DNA of 64,000 bases from Gallibacterium genomosp. 1 (GTDB lineage: Bacteria > Pseudomonadota > Gammaproteobacteria > Enterobacterales > Pasteurellaceae), in NCBI RefSeq assembly GCF_000771875.1, contig NZ_JPXX01000021.1:62001-126000 (forward strand). The letters run 5' to 3'. Each line of letters begins with the position of its first letter. Within the stretch, counting starts at the first letter, position 1. Shown here piece by piece: positions 21,899 to 33,413 of this stretch. The notes under the pieces are model-generated. The model worked only from the letters and a program-made list of their open reading frames with translations, was not told the DNA's origin and ran no database searches. Both the position numbers and the translations under genes were made by a program.

Positions 21899-22393
21899 AT
21901 GAATCAACAACCCCAACAAAAGAAATTTTGGCTTAGTGATATTGATGAAATCCTCGCATCATTTTTCTTAGCATTAATCGTTCTACTTTCAGGCTACGGA
22001 GTTATTATGCGCTATTTTCTTAATTCGCCTAGTGCCTGGGTAGAAGAAATGTGTGTTGTGTTCTTTATTTGGTTTACATTTTTAGCATCAAGTGCCTTAT
22101 GTAAAAATAATGAACTTATTCGCATTGATTTCCTGTTAAGCAAACTTCCTCACAAAATAGCAAACTTTATCGATGGCGTTATACAGCCTTGCATTATGAT
22201 CTTTGCGTTAGTTTTTATGATCTATTTAGGATTCAAATTATTACCAATGTCCAAGGTGCGTTTTACACCAACACTACATATTTCTTATCTCGCTATTTAT
22301 GCAATTATTCCAATTAGTGCCTGCTTTATGCTTTATTACGAGATCAGAAAGATTGTCTATTACTTCAGAATTAATCATAGGAGTAAATTATGA
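21899..22393 (+). CDS. TRAP transporter small membrane subunit (DctQ family)
   Basis: The 164-aa protein has four predicted transmembrane helices and the family signature in the second helix region (YFLNSPSAWVEEMCVVFFIW, near 41-60). The start was set at ATG 21899, preceded by GGAGG; a TTG at 21887 would read through that site. It pairs with the large subunit encoded next, which overlaps it by 4 bases. Confidence 0.9.
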   Translation: MNQQPQQKKFWLSDIDEILASFFLALIVLLSGYGVIMRYFLNSPSAWVEEMCVVFFIWFTFLASSALCKNNELIRIDFLLSKLPHKIANFIDGVIQPCIMIFALVFMIYLGFKLLPMSKVRFTPTLHISYLAIYAIIPISACFMLYYEIRKIVYYFRINHRSKL

Positions 22394-23682
22394 GCGTAGT
22401 TATCCCTATTACAATTTTGTTAATTCTTTTTGTTATAGGAACTCCTGTTGCATTTTGTATTTTCATTTCCACACTCTGCTATTTTTTGATGAGTGATCTA
22501 CCAATGATTATGCTTATTCAACGTTTAGCCGGAGGTTTAGAGTCTGTCACTTTATTGGCAATACCATTCTTTATTATGGCAGGTGTTTTTATGAATTACA
22601 CCGGTATTAGTGCAAGATTACTAAAATTTTGTGAAGTTCTAACCGGACATATGAATGGTGGATTAGCTCAAGTTAATGTGGCATTAAGTACATTAATGGG
22701 TGGTCTATCCGGCTCAAATATTGCCGATGCCGCAATGAATTCAAAACTGTTAGTGCCACAAATGGTTGCTCGTGGTTATAGTGCTTCATTTTCTGCCGCT
22801 GTTACCGCAGCTGGCTCACTAATTACTCCGATTATTCCGCCAGGTATTGCAATGATTATTTACGGCTATGTGAATAATGTATCTATTGGCAGATTATTCT
22901 TAGCCGGCATTATCCCAGGAACATTACTCTGCATCATGATGATGATTTTGGTCTCAATCATTTCTAAAAAAAGAGGATATTTACCAATTAGAGAAAAAAG
23001 AGCAAGCTGCAAAGAAATTGCACTTTCCGCTAAAGATGCCGTTCTTGCGTTATTATTACCAATCATCATCATTGGTGGTATTAGAATGGGAATTTTTACT
23101 CCTACCGAAGCAGGTGCTGTTGCCGTCATTTATGCCATAATTTTAGGAACTTTAATCTATAGAAATATGAATATAAAACAACTTTGGTTGGCAACCAGGG
23201 AATCAGCTTTAGGAGCAGCTAATGTCTTATTAATTATTTGTATGGCTGTTGCTTTCTCTAAATTCTTAACTTGGGAACGTGTTCCTCAAGCATTAGCTCA
23301 ATGGATGACAACTGTTGTTGATAGCCCAATCACATTCCTTATGTTAGTTAATATTTCATTGCTGATTTTAGGTATGTTTCTTGAAGGCAATGCCATTATG
23401 ATCGTGCTTGCACCGTTACTTGCACCAATCGCCAATTCATATGGCATAGATCCTATTCATTTCGGTATCGTGTTTATTTTCAATGGTGCAATCGGAACCA
23501 TCACTCCACCATTAGGCACAGTAATGTTTACTACTTGTTCTATCACAGAAGTACCAATTGAAAAATTTATTAAAGATGTCATTCCTTTTTGGGGACTACT
23601 TATCTTTGAATTAATACTACTGACTTATATTCCATCTATTAGCATCTGGTTACCAAACCTCGTTTATGGAATTGCAAATTAA
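22390..23682 (+). CDS. TRAP transporter large permease subunit (DctM family)
   Basis: The 430-aa protein has about twelve hydrophobic segments. DctM blocks are IPFFIMAGVFMNYTGIS near 60, LMGGLSGSNIADAAMNSKLLVPQM near 100, TAAGSLITPIIPPGIAMIIYGY near 138 and GTITPPLGTVMF near 375. It forms the sodium-driven membrane unit with DctQ and receives substrate from the binding protein. A GGAG site precedes the ATG within the end of dctQ. Confidence 0.95.
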   Translation: MSVVIPITILLILFVIGTPVAFCIFISTLCYFLMSDLPMIMLIQRLAGGLESVTLLAIPFFIMAGVFMNYTGISARLLKFCEVLTGHMNGGLAQVNVALSTLMGGLSGSNIADAAMNSKLLVPQMVARGYSASFSAAVTAAGSLITPIIPPGIAMIIYGYVNNVSIGRLFLAGIIPGTLLCIMMMILVSIISKKRGYLPIREKRASCKEIALSAKDAVLALLLPIIIIGGIRMGIFTPTEAGAVAVIYAIILGTLIYRNMNIKQLWLATRESALGAANVLLIICMAVAFSKFLTWERVPQALAQWMTTVVDSPITFLMLVNISLLILGMFLEGNAIMIVLAPLLAPIANSYGIDPIHFGIVFIFNGAIGTITPPLGTVMFTTCSITEVPIEKFIKDVIPFWGLLIFELILLTYIPSISIWLPNLVYGIAN

Positions 23683-23698
23683 TGAAGGACAATAAACT

Positions 23699-25150
23699 AT
23701 GAAACAACTCAACCGTACAAACTTTCCAGGAAAGCAATATCCAACAAAAATTATTCAATTTGGTGAAGGCAATTTTTTACGTGCTTTTATTGATTGGCAA
23801 ATTGATTTATTAAATGAAAAAACTGATTTTAATAGTGGTGTAACCATCGTACGCCCGATTAATACCGACTTTCCGCCATCATTAAATACCCAAGATGGGC
23901 TTTATACCACCATTATTCGTGGCTTAAATGAAAAAGGCGAAGCGGTAAAAAAAGTCCGCATTATTCGTTCTGTCAATAATGAAATTAATCCATATCAACA
24001 ATTTGATGATTACCTTCAATTAGCTCATAACCTTGATATTAAAATTATTTTTTCTAATACCACTGAAGCAGGTATTAGTTATCACGAAGGTGATAAATTA
24101 ACTGATCGTCCAGCTGTAAGTTATCCAGCAAAATTGACTCAACTTCTCTATGAACGCTTCAAAGTTGTTAATGGTGATAATACTCAAGGTTTTATTTTAT
24201 TGCCGTGTGAATTAATCGATTATAACGGCGTAACATTAAAACGTCTGGTGCTCCGCTATGCACAAGAATGGCAACTACCAACCCAATTTATCGATTGGCT
24301 AGAACAGGCAAATACTTTCTGCTCCACTTTGGTAGATCGTATTGTTACCGGTTATCCCCGCAATGAAGTAGAGCAACTCACTAACGAACTCGGCTATCAA
24401 GATCAATTCTTAGATACCGCTGAATATTTTTATTTATTTGTGATTCAAGGTCCAAAATCTTTAGAAAAATTGTTCCGTTTGGATCAACTTAAACTGAATA
24501 TTTTAGTGGTTGATGACATCAAACCTTATAAAGAGCGCAAGGTGGCTATTTTAAACGGGGCGCACACTTCATTAGTACCGGTTGCATACCTTTCAGGTGT
24601 GGATTATGTTGGAGACGCAATGCAAGATCAACAATTGCGCCAATTTGTGATCAATACTTTAGCACAAGAAATTATTCCGGTACTCTCTTTACCACAAGAA
24701 GAATTACAACATTTTGCCGATGCAGTTATCGGACGTTTCCAAAATCCATTTATTCAGCACGCACTATTATCCATTTCCCTAAATAGTATGACCAAATATC
24801 GTACTCGTATTCTGCCACAACTATTAGCTTATCAGCAAAAATATAAAAAATTACCAGCTCGCTTAACATTCGCATTATCAGCTCTTATTGCTTTTTATCG
24901 CGGAAAACGTGATCAACAAATTATTCCATTGAAGGATGATCAAATTTGGTTAGATCATTTTGCAGACTGGTGGCAACAATGGGAGCAAAAAAAGCTTTCC
25001 ACTAAACAGTTAGTTCAAAACGTTTTAAGCCAAACTGAACATTGGCAGCAGGATTTAACACAGATTCCTGATTTAGTGGATAACGTTGCAGAAAAACTTG
25101 ATGCTATCCTCAATAAAGGAATACGTAACTCACTATCACAATATTGTTAG
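23699..25150 (+). CDS. uxaB: Tagaturonate reductase UxaB (altronate oxidoreductase)
   Basis: Long-chain mannitol-dehydrogenase-family enzyme reducing D-tagaturonate to D-altronate with NADH. Its 483 aa match the E. coli length. Characteristic segments are [13 protein letters not shown] near 19 (nucleotide fold), [10 protein letters not shown] near 120, [15 protein letters not shown] near 207, and the catalytic [19 protein letters not shown] near 270 with the lysine, asparagine and histidine of the family. It follows the transporter by 16 bases and precedes uxaA, so tagaturonate made by LgoD passes directly to it. Confidence 0.96.
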   Translation: MKQLNRTNFPGKQYPTKIIQFGEGNFLRAFIDWQIDLLNEKTDFNSGVTIVRPINTDFPPSLNTQDGLYTTIIRGLNEKGEAVKKVRIIRSVNNEINPYQQFDDYLQLAHNLDIKIIFSNTTEAGISYHEGDKLTDRPAVSYPAKLTQLLYERFKVVNGDNTQGFILLPCELIDYNGVTLKRLVLRYAQEWQLPTQFIDWLEQANTFCSTLVDRIVTGYPRNEVEQLTNELGYQDQFLDTAEYFYLFVIQGPKSLEKLFRLDQLKLNILVVDDIKPYKERKVAILNGAHTSLVPVAYLSGVDYVGDAMQDQQLRQFVINTLAQEIIPVLSLPQEELQHFADAVIGRFQNPFIQHALLSISLNSMTKYRTRILPQLLAYQQKYKKLPARLTFALSALIAFYRGKRDQQIIPLKDDQIWLDHFADWWQQWEQKKLSTKQLVQNVLSQTEHWQQDLTQIPDLVDNVAEKLDAILNKGIRNSLSQYC

Positions 25151-25158
25151 AGGAAATT

Positions 25159-26646
25159 ATGAAGCAGTTTATTCAAATTCAAGCACAGGATAATGTTGCT
25201 GTTGCTTTACAAAATTTGACCGCAGGCACGGTTATTCCTCTTGCTGATAAAAAAATTATTCTAAAACAGGATATTCCACGTGGACATAAATTTGCTATAA
25301 AAGATATTGCTGAACAGGAAAACATTATCAAATATGGTTACCCAATCGGACACGCCAATTGTGCTATTGCGTGTGGTGATTATGTGCATACACATAATGT
25401 TAAAACCAATTTAAACGATATTAATGACTATAGCTATCAACCAAACTTTCCAGCAATTAGAATTAATGAGGCAGATCGTGAAGTACAACTTTATCGACGT
25501 GCCAATGGTGATGTTGCTATCCGTAACGAACTCTGGATTATCCCAACTGTCGGCTGTGTTGTCGGCATCGCTAATCAAATTCGCCAACAATTTTTACAAC
25601 AAAATTCGGCAGATGACATTGATGGTGTATTCACTTTTTCTCACAGTTATGGTTGTTCACAACTTGGCGATGATCACCAAAACACCAAAGTAATGTTACA
25701 AAATATGGTTAAACATCCTAACGCTGGTGCAGTATTGGTGATCGGTCTTGGATGTGAAAATAACCAAATTGATGCATTTCGGGAAACTTTAGGTGATTAC
25801 GATCCGCAACGTGTTAAATTTATGGTATCTCAACATTTTGAAGATGAAGTAGAAGCCGGATTAGAATTATTACAACAACTCTATCAACAGATGCGTAATG
25901 ATCGTCGCCAATCAGGGAAATTGAGTGAAGTGAAATTCGGTTTGGAATGTGGTGGTTCTGATGGGTTATCTGGCATTACCGCCAATCCATTGTTAGGTAA
26001 TTTCTCTGATTACCTAACCTCTCACGGCGGAACAACAGTATTGACTGAAGTTCCAGAAATGTTTGGTGCAGAACGCATTTTGATGAGCCACTGTCACGAT
26101 AAACAAACCTTTGATAAAACCGTTGCTATGGTAAATGGCTTTAAACAATATTTTATTTCCCATCATCAACCTATTTATGAAAATCCCTCTCCAGGAAATA
26201 AATCAGGTGGGATTACAACATTGGAAGATAAATCCCTCGGCTGCACTCAAAAAGCCGGTCATAGCCAAATTGTTGATGTATTGAAATATGGCGAACGCCT
26301 CTCCAAAGCAGGCTTAAATCTATTGACTGCCCCAGGAAATGATGCCGTAGCGACCAGTGCATTGGCAGCTTGCGGTTGTCATATGGTGTTGTTCACCACC
26401 GGTCGTGGCACACCATATGGTGGTTTTGTACCAACAATGAAAATTTCTACTAATAGTGAATTAGCACAACGAAAACGCAATTGGATCGATTTCAATGCAG
26501 GACGTTTAGTTGAAGACATTGATATGCCTCAGTTATTGAATGACTTTATTAATAATATTGTTGAAATCGTAAACGGAAAACCAACAAAAAATGAAATAAA
26601 CCAATTTAGAGAACTGGCAATATTTAAGAGTGGAGTAACTTTGTAG
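25159..26646 (+). CDS. uxaA: Altronate dehydratase UxaA
   Basis: Dehydrates D-altronate to 2-keto-3-deoxygluconate. The start was set at ATG 25159 with AGAGGAA upstream, giving 495 aa; the TTG at 25144 lies before that site and inside uxaB. The N-terminal small SAF-type domain (about 1-90) ends at GDYVHTHNVKTNL, and the large UxaA domain carries GCSQLGDDHQNT, LECGGSDGLSGITANP and APGNDAVATSALAACGCH. Kinase and aldolase genes (kdgK, eda) for the product are not in the window. Confidence 0.96.
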   Translation: MKQFIQIQAQDNVAVALQNLTAGTVIPLADKKIILKQDIPRGHKFAIKDIAEQENIIKYGYPIGHANCAIACGDYVHTHNVKTNLNDINDYSYQPNFPAIRINEADREVQLYRRANGDVAIRNELWIIPTVGCVVGIANQIRQQFLQQNSADDIDGVFTFSHSYGCSQLGDDHQNTKVMLQNMVKHPNAGAVLVIGLGCENNQIDAFRETLGDYDPQRVKFMVSQHFEDEVEAGLELLQQLYQQMRNDRRQSGKLSEVKFGLECGGSDGLSGITANPLLGNFSDYLTSHGGTTVLTEVPEMFGAERILMSHCHDKQTFDKTVAMVNGFKQYFISHHQPIYENPSPGNKSGGITTLEDKSLGCTQKAGHSQIVDVLKYGERLSKAGLNLLTAPGNDAVATSALAACGCHMVLFTTGRGTPYGGFVPTMKISTNSELAQRKRNWIDFNAGRLVEDIDMPQLLNDFINNIVEIVNGKPTKNEINQFRELAIFKSGVTL

Positions 26647-26671
26647 AAAAACGTTGTAAATAACCCAATAC

Positions 26672-26714
26672 AAAAACGGCATAACCTACATTACAGTAAG
26701 TTATACCGTTTTTT
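26672..26714. terminator. Bidirectional terminator between uxaA and gyrB
   Basis: A long hairpin (AAAAACGG at 26672-26679 with CCGTTTTT at 26706-26713, extended inward by ATAAC/GTTAT and TAC/GTA with single mismatches) carries T-rich ends on both strands between convergent genes. Confidence 0.8.
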
Positions 26715-26725
26715 AATAGCTAAAA

Positions 26726-29167
<2,442 letters not shown>

Positions 29168-29258
29168 TCAAAAAATTAGTCTGAATTATAGCAGAAAAGG
29201 GCTTTAAATCCTAGAACATACCGATTTTATCGCCCCTGTTTTCGGAAGAAACAATACC

Positions 29259-29750
29259 TTAACGACGGCATTGCTGTGCGAATTGTTCGCTGGCTTGATC
29301 CAACCAACTTTGATTATGGGAAGCCGTTTGATTTTTCATATCACGCAACGCATCATAAATGGCTTGTTCCAGTGTCGGGATGTCCACCTGCTGCCAACAA
29401 TTTAAATGTTGAAAATTGCTTTGCAAATCGGCAGCAAAAATAATGCCGCTGTAATAATCGTAAATATAGCCGTCAAAACCTTTTCCCTGATCATAAAGCT
29501 GATGTTTTAGCTCGGAAATCGGCTGTTTATATTTGCCGTTAAACCAATCAACAACACCGTGTGCAAAAGAATCAACATTAAAATGCTGATTAACTCGTCC
29601 TTGATAAGTCTGCTGTGTCGCCTGATAAACCGGTGCATAAGTGCTTTTCACCAGCTGCTCTTGTGGCAGATCAATCACCGGCTTTGCCTCGTGTTGCTGC
29701 GCACAGGCGGCTAACAACAAAATCGCTGTCATCAAAAATACTTTTTTCAT
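29259..29750 (-). CDS. Lipoprotein of unknown function
   Basis: Not recognised. The 163-aa protein begins with a short signal peptide and lipobox (ILLLAACAQQ, lipidated Cys16). The rest is soluble, with many glutamines and aromatic residues, two further cysteines near 119 and 160, and a helical C-terminal half. Asp is not at +2, so outer-membrane sorting is expected. It is divergent from yihI and has no clear operon partner. Confidence 0.75.
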   Translation of the reverse strand: MKKVFLMTAILLLAACAQQHEAKPVIDLPQEQLVKSTYAPVYQATQQTYQGRVNQHFNVDSFAHGVVDWFNGKYKQPISELKHQLYDQGKGFDGYIYDYYSGIIFAADLQSNFQHLNCWQQVDIPTLEQAIYDALRDMKNQTASHNQSWLDQASEQFAQQCRR

Positions 29751-29869
29751 TGTCTTATGTTTTCCTTGATATTCAATAAATCACTAATATACCTCAAGCA
29801 ACGGATGATAAATTTTACAATTCAGTGTTATAATCGCAACTTAATTCATCCTTATAACAACTTTTAATT

Positions 29870-30436
29870 ATGAGTCGTCAGAAAAAAACAAGAAAAATCA
29901 GTGATTTAATGCCTACACGTAAACAGGATAAAACCGATATTTCCAGCACTAAAAAAGGCAAAAAACCAACAAGATATGAGTTGGATAACAAGGCTTGGGA
30001 AGAAAAACGTAAGAAAAAACATAAAGGTCGCCCTTCCGGCAGCCGTTATGCTAACGCTGAAAAAGCGGATATGATTGTGGAGAATGTCAAAAAAGATCCG
30101 CGTGTCGGCAGCCGTAAGAAAATCCCACTCATTGTGGAAGAAGTGAATCACCAAGAGAACAGTTCCGCTGAACCAATCGAGATTGTTATTCGTCCGAAAA
30201 AAGAACGTTCCGCCGAACAGGAATTATTTGAGTTGGAAAATAACGAAATTCTGAATCAATTGCTTGATCAACTCGAAGCGGGAGCAAAACTTTCGAAGAA
30301 AGATCAAGAATTCGTTGATCAATGTTTAGATCGTATTGACGAATTAATGGCAGAATTAGGTATTGAGCCGGAAGATGACGATGAGCAGGATCTTTACTAT
30401 CAATTTGAAAAAATCAATATCAACCAATTTAAATAA
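29870..30436 (+). CDS. yihI: Der GTPase-activating protein YihI
   Basis: Ribosome-assembly modulator that stimulates the GTPase Der. The 188 aa split into a strongly basic N-terminal half (SRQKKTRKISDL, then KKKHKGRPSGSR near 47-58) and an acidic helical C-terminal half (LEAGAKLSKKDQEFVDQCLDRIDELM near 135-160), as in known YihI. It heads a tightly packed group with the DUF2489 gene (6 bases on) and hemN. Confidence 0.9.
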   Translation: MSRQKKTRKISDLMPTRKQDKTDISSTKKGKKPTRYELDNKAWEEKRKKKHKGRPSGSRYANAEKADMIVENVKKDPRVGSRKKIPLIVEEVNHQENSSAEPIEIVIRPKKERSAEQELFELENNEILNQLLDQLEAGAKLSKKDQEFVDQCLDRIDELMAELGIEPEDDDEQDLYYQFEKININQFK

Positions 30437-30442
30437 ATTACA

Positions 30443-30877
30443 ATGAATATTTCAGTATTACTATTAATTGTCGGCTGTGTCATTATTATTGCAATGGCAA
30501 GCTATCTTGTTTGGTTACTGCTTGCCATTAAAAAGCAGAAACGCTTGTTACAACAAGCTTATCAACAACGAATGGATCGATTGTTAGAAAGTATCGAAAT
30601 TATCGCCAAAGCAATGTTGAGTGATGAATGCAATCATTCCGAGGGTGTGTTACGCTTAAAACCATTGTTAGAAGCTTATGGTAAAATTCAGCTGAATGCT
30701 TTCCCAGCGATGCAAGAACTCTACCTCACCGTTAAAGATATGCCTGTTAAGGAAGAACGCCAGGCATTAGATAAAAAAGAGAGAAAAAAGCTCGATCTCA
30801 CAAGGGAAAGTAAAGAAGCAAAATTAGAAAAGCAAATTAAGTTGGAGTTGCCTCAATTACTTGAGGGTCTTAAATAA
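30443..30877 (+). CDS. DUF2489 family membrane-anchored protein
   Basis: A 144-aa protein with an N-terminal transmembrane segment (about 4-28) and a charged cytoplasmic helical domain containing SIEIIAKAMLSDECNHSEGVLRLKPLL, a DUF2489 hallmark. The family typically sits between yihI and hemN in Pasteurellaceae and Vibrionaceae. Function unknown. Confidence 0.8.
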   Translation: MNISVLLLIVGCVIIIAMASYLVWLLLAIKKQKRLLQQAYQQRMDRLLESIEIIAKAMLSDECNHSEGVLRLKPLLEAYGKIQLNAFPAMQELYLTVKDMPVKEERQALDKKERKKLDLTRESKEAKLEKQIKLELPQLLEGLK

Positions 30878-30899
30878 TCATAATTAGTGGGTATTTATT

Positions 30900-32267
30900 A
30901 TGTCAGAAATTTTATGGGATCATAATCTGATTCGAAAATATAACCAATCAGGGCCGCGCTATACTTCATATCCTACTGCGTTAGAGTTTAATGAAGTTTA
31001 TAACAATGATGATTTTATTATGGCGGCAGAACGTTATCCAACGCGTCCATTATCATTATATATTCATATTCCTTTCTGTCATAAGCTTTGCTATTTCTGT
31101 GCGTGTAATAAAGTAATTACACGCCACCAACATAAAGCGGATATCTATTTGGATTACTTGGAAAAAGAGATCCGAACTCGTTCCTCTTTATTTGCTCAAC
31201 GAACCGTTACTCAAATCCACTGGGGCGGTGGCACACCAACTTATTTAACTGAAGAGCAATCTGAACGTTTAATGTCAATGTTACATCGCTACTTTACTAT
31301 TAATGAAAAAGCAGAAATCAGCATTGAAATGGATCCTCGTGAAATTGAACTTGCTATGTTGGATCACCTACGTAAAATCGGTTTCAACCGCATCAGTATG
31401 GGCGTGCAGGATTTTAACAAAGAGGTTCAAAAAGCAATCAATCGAGAACAGGATGAACAGTTTATTTTTGATTTAATGCATCACGCTCGTGAGTTGGGCT
31501 TTCAATCTACCAATCTTGATTTGATTTACGGTTTGCCGTTGCAAACATTAGACAGCTTTATGTTTACCTTGCAGAAAGTGCTTGAATTAAATCCTGATCG
31601 CTTAAGTGTTTTCAATTACGCACATTTACCGACACGTTTTGCCGGTCAACGCAAAATTAAACAGGAAATGTTGCCTTCACCGGAAACAAAATTATCTATA
31701 CTGCAAAATACCATCGAATTTTTAACCAGTTCCGGTTACAAATTTATCGGAATGGATCACTTTGCTAAACCGGATGATGAATTGGCTATTGCGCAAGCAA
31801 ATGGCGTTTTACATCGTAATTTCCAAGGCTACACCACTCAGGAAGAGTGTGATTTGTTGGGAATGGGGGTTTCCGCCATCAGCTTATTAGGTGACACTTA
31901 CGCACAAAACCAAAAAGAATTAAAAAGTTACTATGCCGACATTGAGACTCGTGGTATTGCTTTAAACAAAGGTTTAGTAATGACACGTGAAGATTGCTTA
32001 CGGCGTGATGTAATTAAAGCATTAATTTGTAACTTCAAATTAAAATTTGAAGTTATCGAACAACAATATCAAATCAACTTTAAACAACATTTTGCTGAAG
32101 ATTTGGCTCTGCTTGCGCCTTTAGTTGAAGATGGGTTACTTAGCATTGATAATGAAAGTATTACTGTTTCATCAAAAGGTCGTCTATTAATTCGTAACAT
32201 CTGTATGTGTTTTGATACTTACTCTCGTCAGCAAGCGAAACGTCAGCAATTTTCACGTATTATTTAA
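30900..32267 (+). CDS. hemN: Oxygen-independent coproporphyrinogen III dehydrogenase HemN
   Basis: Radical-SAM enzyme for anaerobic heme synthesis. In 455 aa the cluster motif CHKLCYFCACN near residue 61 supplies the CxxxCxC-type cysteines. HWGGGTPTYLTEEQ near 108 is the SAM glycine-rich segment, and DLIYGLPLQT, NYAHLP and the C-terminal HemN domain (GMGVSAISLLGDTYAQN) follow. It lies between DUF2489 (22 bases) and yggT (15 bases). Confidence 0.97.
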   Translation: MSEILWDHNLIRKYNQSGPRYTSYPTALEFNEVYNNDDFIMAAERYPTRPLSLYIHIPFCHKLCYFCACNKVITRHQHKADIYLDYLEKEIRTRSSLFAQRTVTQIHWGGGTPTYLTEEQSERLMSMLHRYFTINEKAEISIEMDPREIELAMLDHLRKIGFNRISMGVQDFNKEVQKAINREQDEQFIFDLMHHARELGFQSTNLDLIYGLPLQTLDSFMFTLQKVLELNPDRLSVFNYAHLPTRFAGQRKIKQEMLPSPETKLSILQNTIEFLTSSGYKFIGMDHFAKPDDELAIAQANGVLHRNFQGYTTQEECDLLGMGVSAISLLGDTYAQNQKELKSYYADIETRGIALNKGLVMTREDCLRRDVIKALICNFKLKFEVIEQQYQINFKQHFAEDLALLAPLVEDGLLSIDNESITVSSKGRLLIRNICMCFDTYSRQQAKRQQFSRII

Positions 32268-32282
32268 TCAAAAGGATTTCGG

Positions 32283-32840
32283 ATGAATACTTTACAATTT
32301 ATCGTTCAAACCGTTATTGGCATCTATATTTTTATTTTAGTCGCAAAAGTCTGGTTGCAATATTGCAAAGTTGACTTCTACAATCCGCTTTCGCAAACAT
32401 TAGTTAAATTAACACAACCAGTGTTATTGCCGTTACGTAAGATCGTACCAATAAAATATGGCATTGATTTTGCAGCAGTTTTAGTTGCTTTTATTCTAGG
32501 AGCAATCAAACTACCTTTACTCTATTTTGTTGTTTCCGGACATCTTTCCTTAGAACTTCCTTATGTTCTATTATTAGGTGTACTTTCCGTCGTTAAAGCG
32601 TGGGGGGAAATGATCTTTTGGGCAATCTTTTTACGAGCTATTTTAAGCTGGTTCAGTCGTGGCGGAAACCCGTTAGATTATGTGTTATATCAAATTAGTG
32701 AACCATTGCTTGCACCAATTCGCCGGATTTTACCTCGTACCGGAATGCTTGATTTTTCAGTAATGGTTTTAGGAATTATCCTTATTTTACTAAATAACAT
32801 ATTGTTCGATCTCTTCGGTCAACTTTGGATGATTGCATAA
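32283..32840 (+). CDS. yggT: YggT family membrane protein
   Basis: The 185-aa integral membrane protein contains two YggT repeats (about 8-65 and 100-165), each with the pattern of a hydrophobic helix, a P-L-x-P-hydrophobic-R-K/R motif ([23 protein letters not shown]) and a second helix. The family is linked to osmotic-shock tolerance and membrane organisation. Its stop overlaps the next gene's start (TAATG). Confidence 0.9.
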   Translation: MNTLQFIVQTVIGIYIFILVAKVWLQYCKVDFYNPLSQTLVKLTQPVLLPLRKIVPIKYGIDFAAVLVAFILGAIKLPLLYFVVSGHLSLELPYVLLLGVLSVVKAWGEMIFWAIFLRAILSWFSRGGNPLDYVLYQISEPLLAPIRRILPRTGMLDFSVMVLGIILILLNNILFDLFGQLWMIA

Positions 32841-33127
32841 TGGCAGTCAACCGCACTGAAAATGGGTTGTTGTTAAATATCATTCTTCAACCCAAAGCCG
32901 GCAAGGATCAAATTGTCGGCTTATATGGCGATGAATTGAAAATCACTATTACCGCACCGCCTATTGACGGCAAAGCCAATGCCCATTTGCTTAAATTTCT
33001 TAGCAAACAATTTAAAGTCGCCAAAACACAAATTGAATTACGCAAAGGCGAATTAAGCCGACATAAGCAGGTTTTTATTCCCTCTCCCGAACAAATTCCC
33101 CAGCCTATTCTGGATCTACTTGAATAG
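32840..33127 (+). CDS. yggU: DUF167 family protein YggU
   Basis: A 95-aa small soluble protein. The ATG at 32840 overlaps the yggT stop as TAATG; the TTG at 32825 inside yggT would add five residues and is less likely. It shows [36 protein letters not shown] and [13 protein letters not shown], the family signature. Biochemical function unknown; the yggT-yggU pair is widely conserved. Confidence 0.92.
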   Translation: MAVNRTENGLLLNIILQPKAGKDQIVGLYGDELKITITAPPIDGKANAHLLKFLSKQFKVAKTQIELRKGELSRHKQVFIPSPEQIPQPILDLLE

Positions 33128-33203
33128 CACTCCGATTTTATTCAGATTCTTATCGACCTACGGCGTTAGTTGTCATTATTCTCGCTTAAATCCGTACTGA
33201 AAC

Positions 33204-33228
33204 AACGATCACAAGGATCGCTTTTTTT
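33204..33228 (+). terminator. Terminator after yggU
   Basis: Stem CGATC (33206-33210) / GATCG (33216-33220) with loop ACAAG, followed by CTTTTTTT. It ends the yihI-to-yggU transcript about 80 bases downstream of the last stop. Confidence 0.75.
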
Positions 33229-33295
33229 CAAAAAAATTTCTCTTCTGCCACTATTTCACCATTAAAAATTTTATCTTTTTGATGCCAAACCCTTG

Positions 33296-33314
33296 TTTTT
33301 TTTTTTTTTTTTTT
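33296..33314 (+). repeat. T19 homopolymer tract upstream of the Slam-linked lipoprotein gene
   Basis: Nineteen consecutive T residues lie 99 bases upstream of the lipoprotein start. Tracts of this length slip during replication and are a classic basis for promoter phase variation of surface proteins in Pasteurellaceae and Neisseria. A possible arrangement is TTGTTT at its left edge and TAAACT at its right edge, but the present spacing of 14 is too short for an active promoter. Confidence 0.7.
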
Positions 33315-33334
33315 AAACTAAGAAAGTTTTTGTT

Positions 33335-33352
33335 TACTAAAACAGTTTAGTA
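33335..33352. promoter_or_regulatory. Inverted repeat TACTAAA-N4-TTTAGTA, possible operator
   Basis: A perfect 7-bp dyad (33335-33341 and 33346-33352) with spacer ACAG lies between the T tract and the lipoprotein start. It is AT-rich and has no following T run, so it suits a regulator-binding site better than a terminator. I do not recognise the regulator; it does not match a Fur box. Confidence 0.35.
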
Positions 33353-33413
33353 GCAAAACAAAGCTTTCATTGTATTTTTTATTAATTTCACAACACTTTT
33401 AACGGAGATTTCT

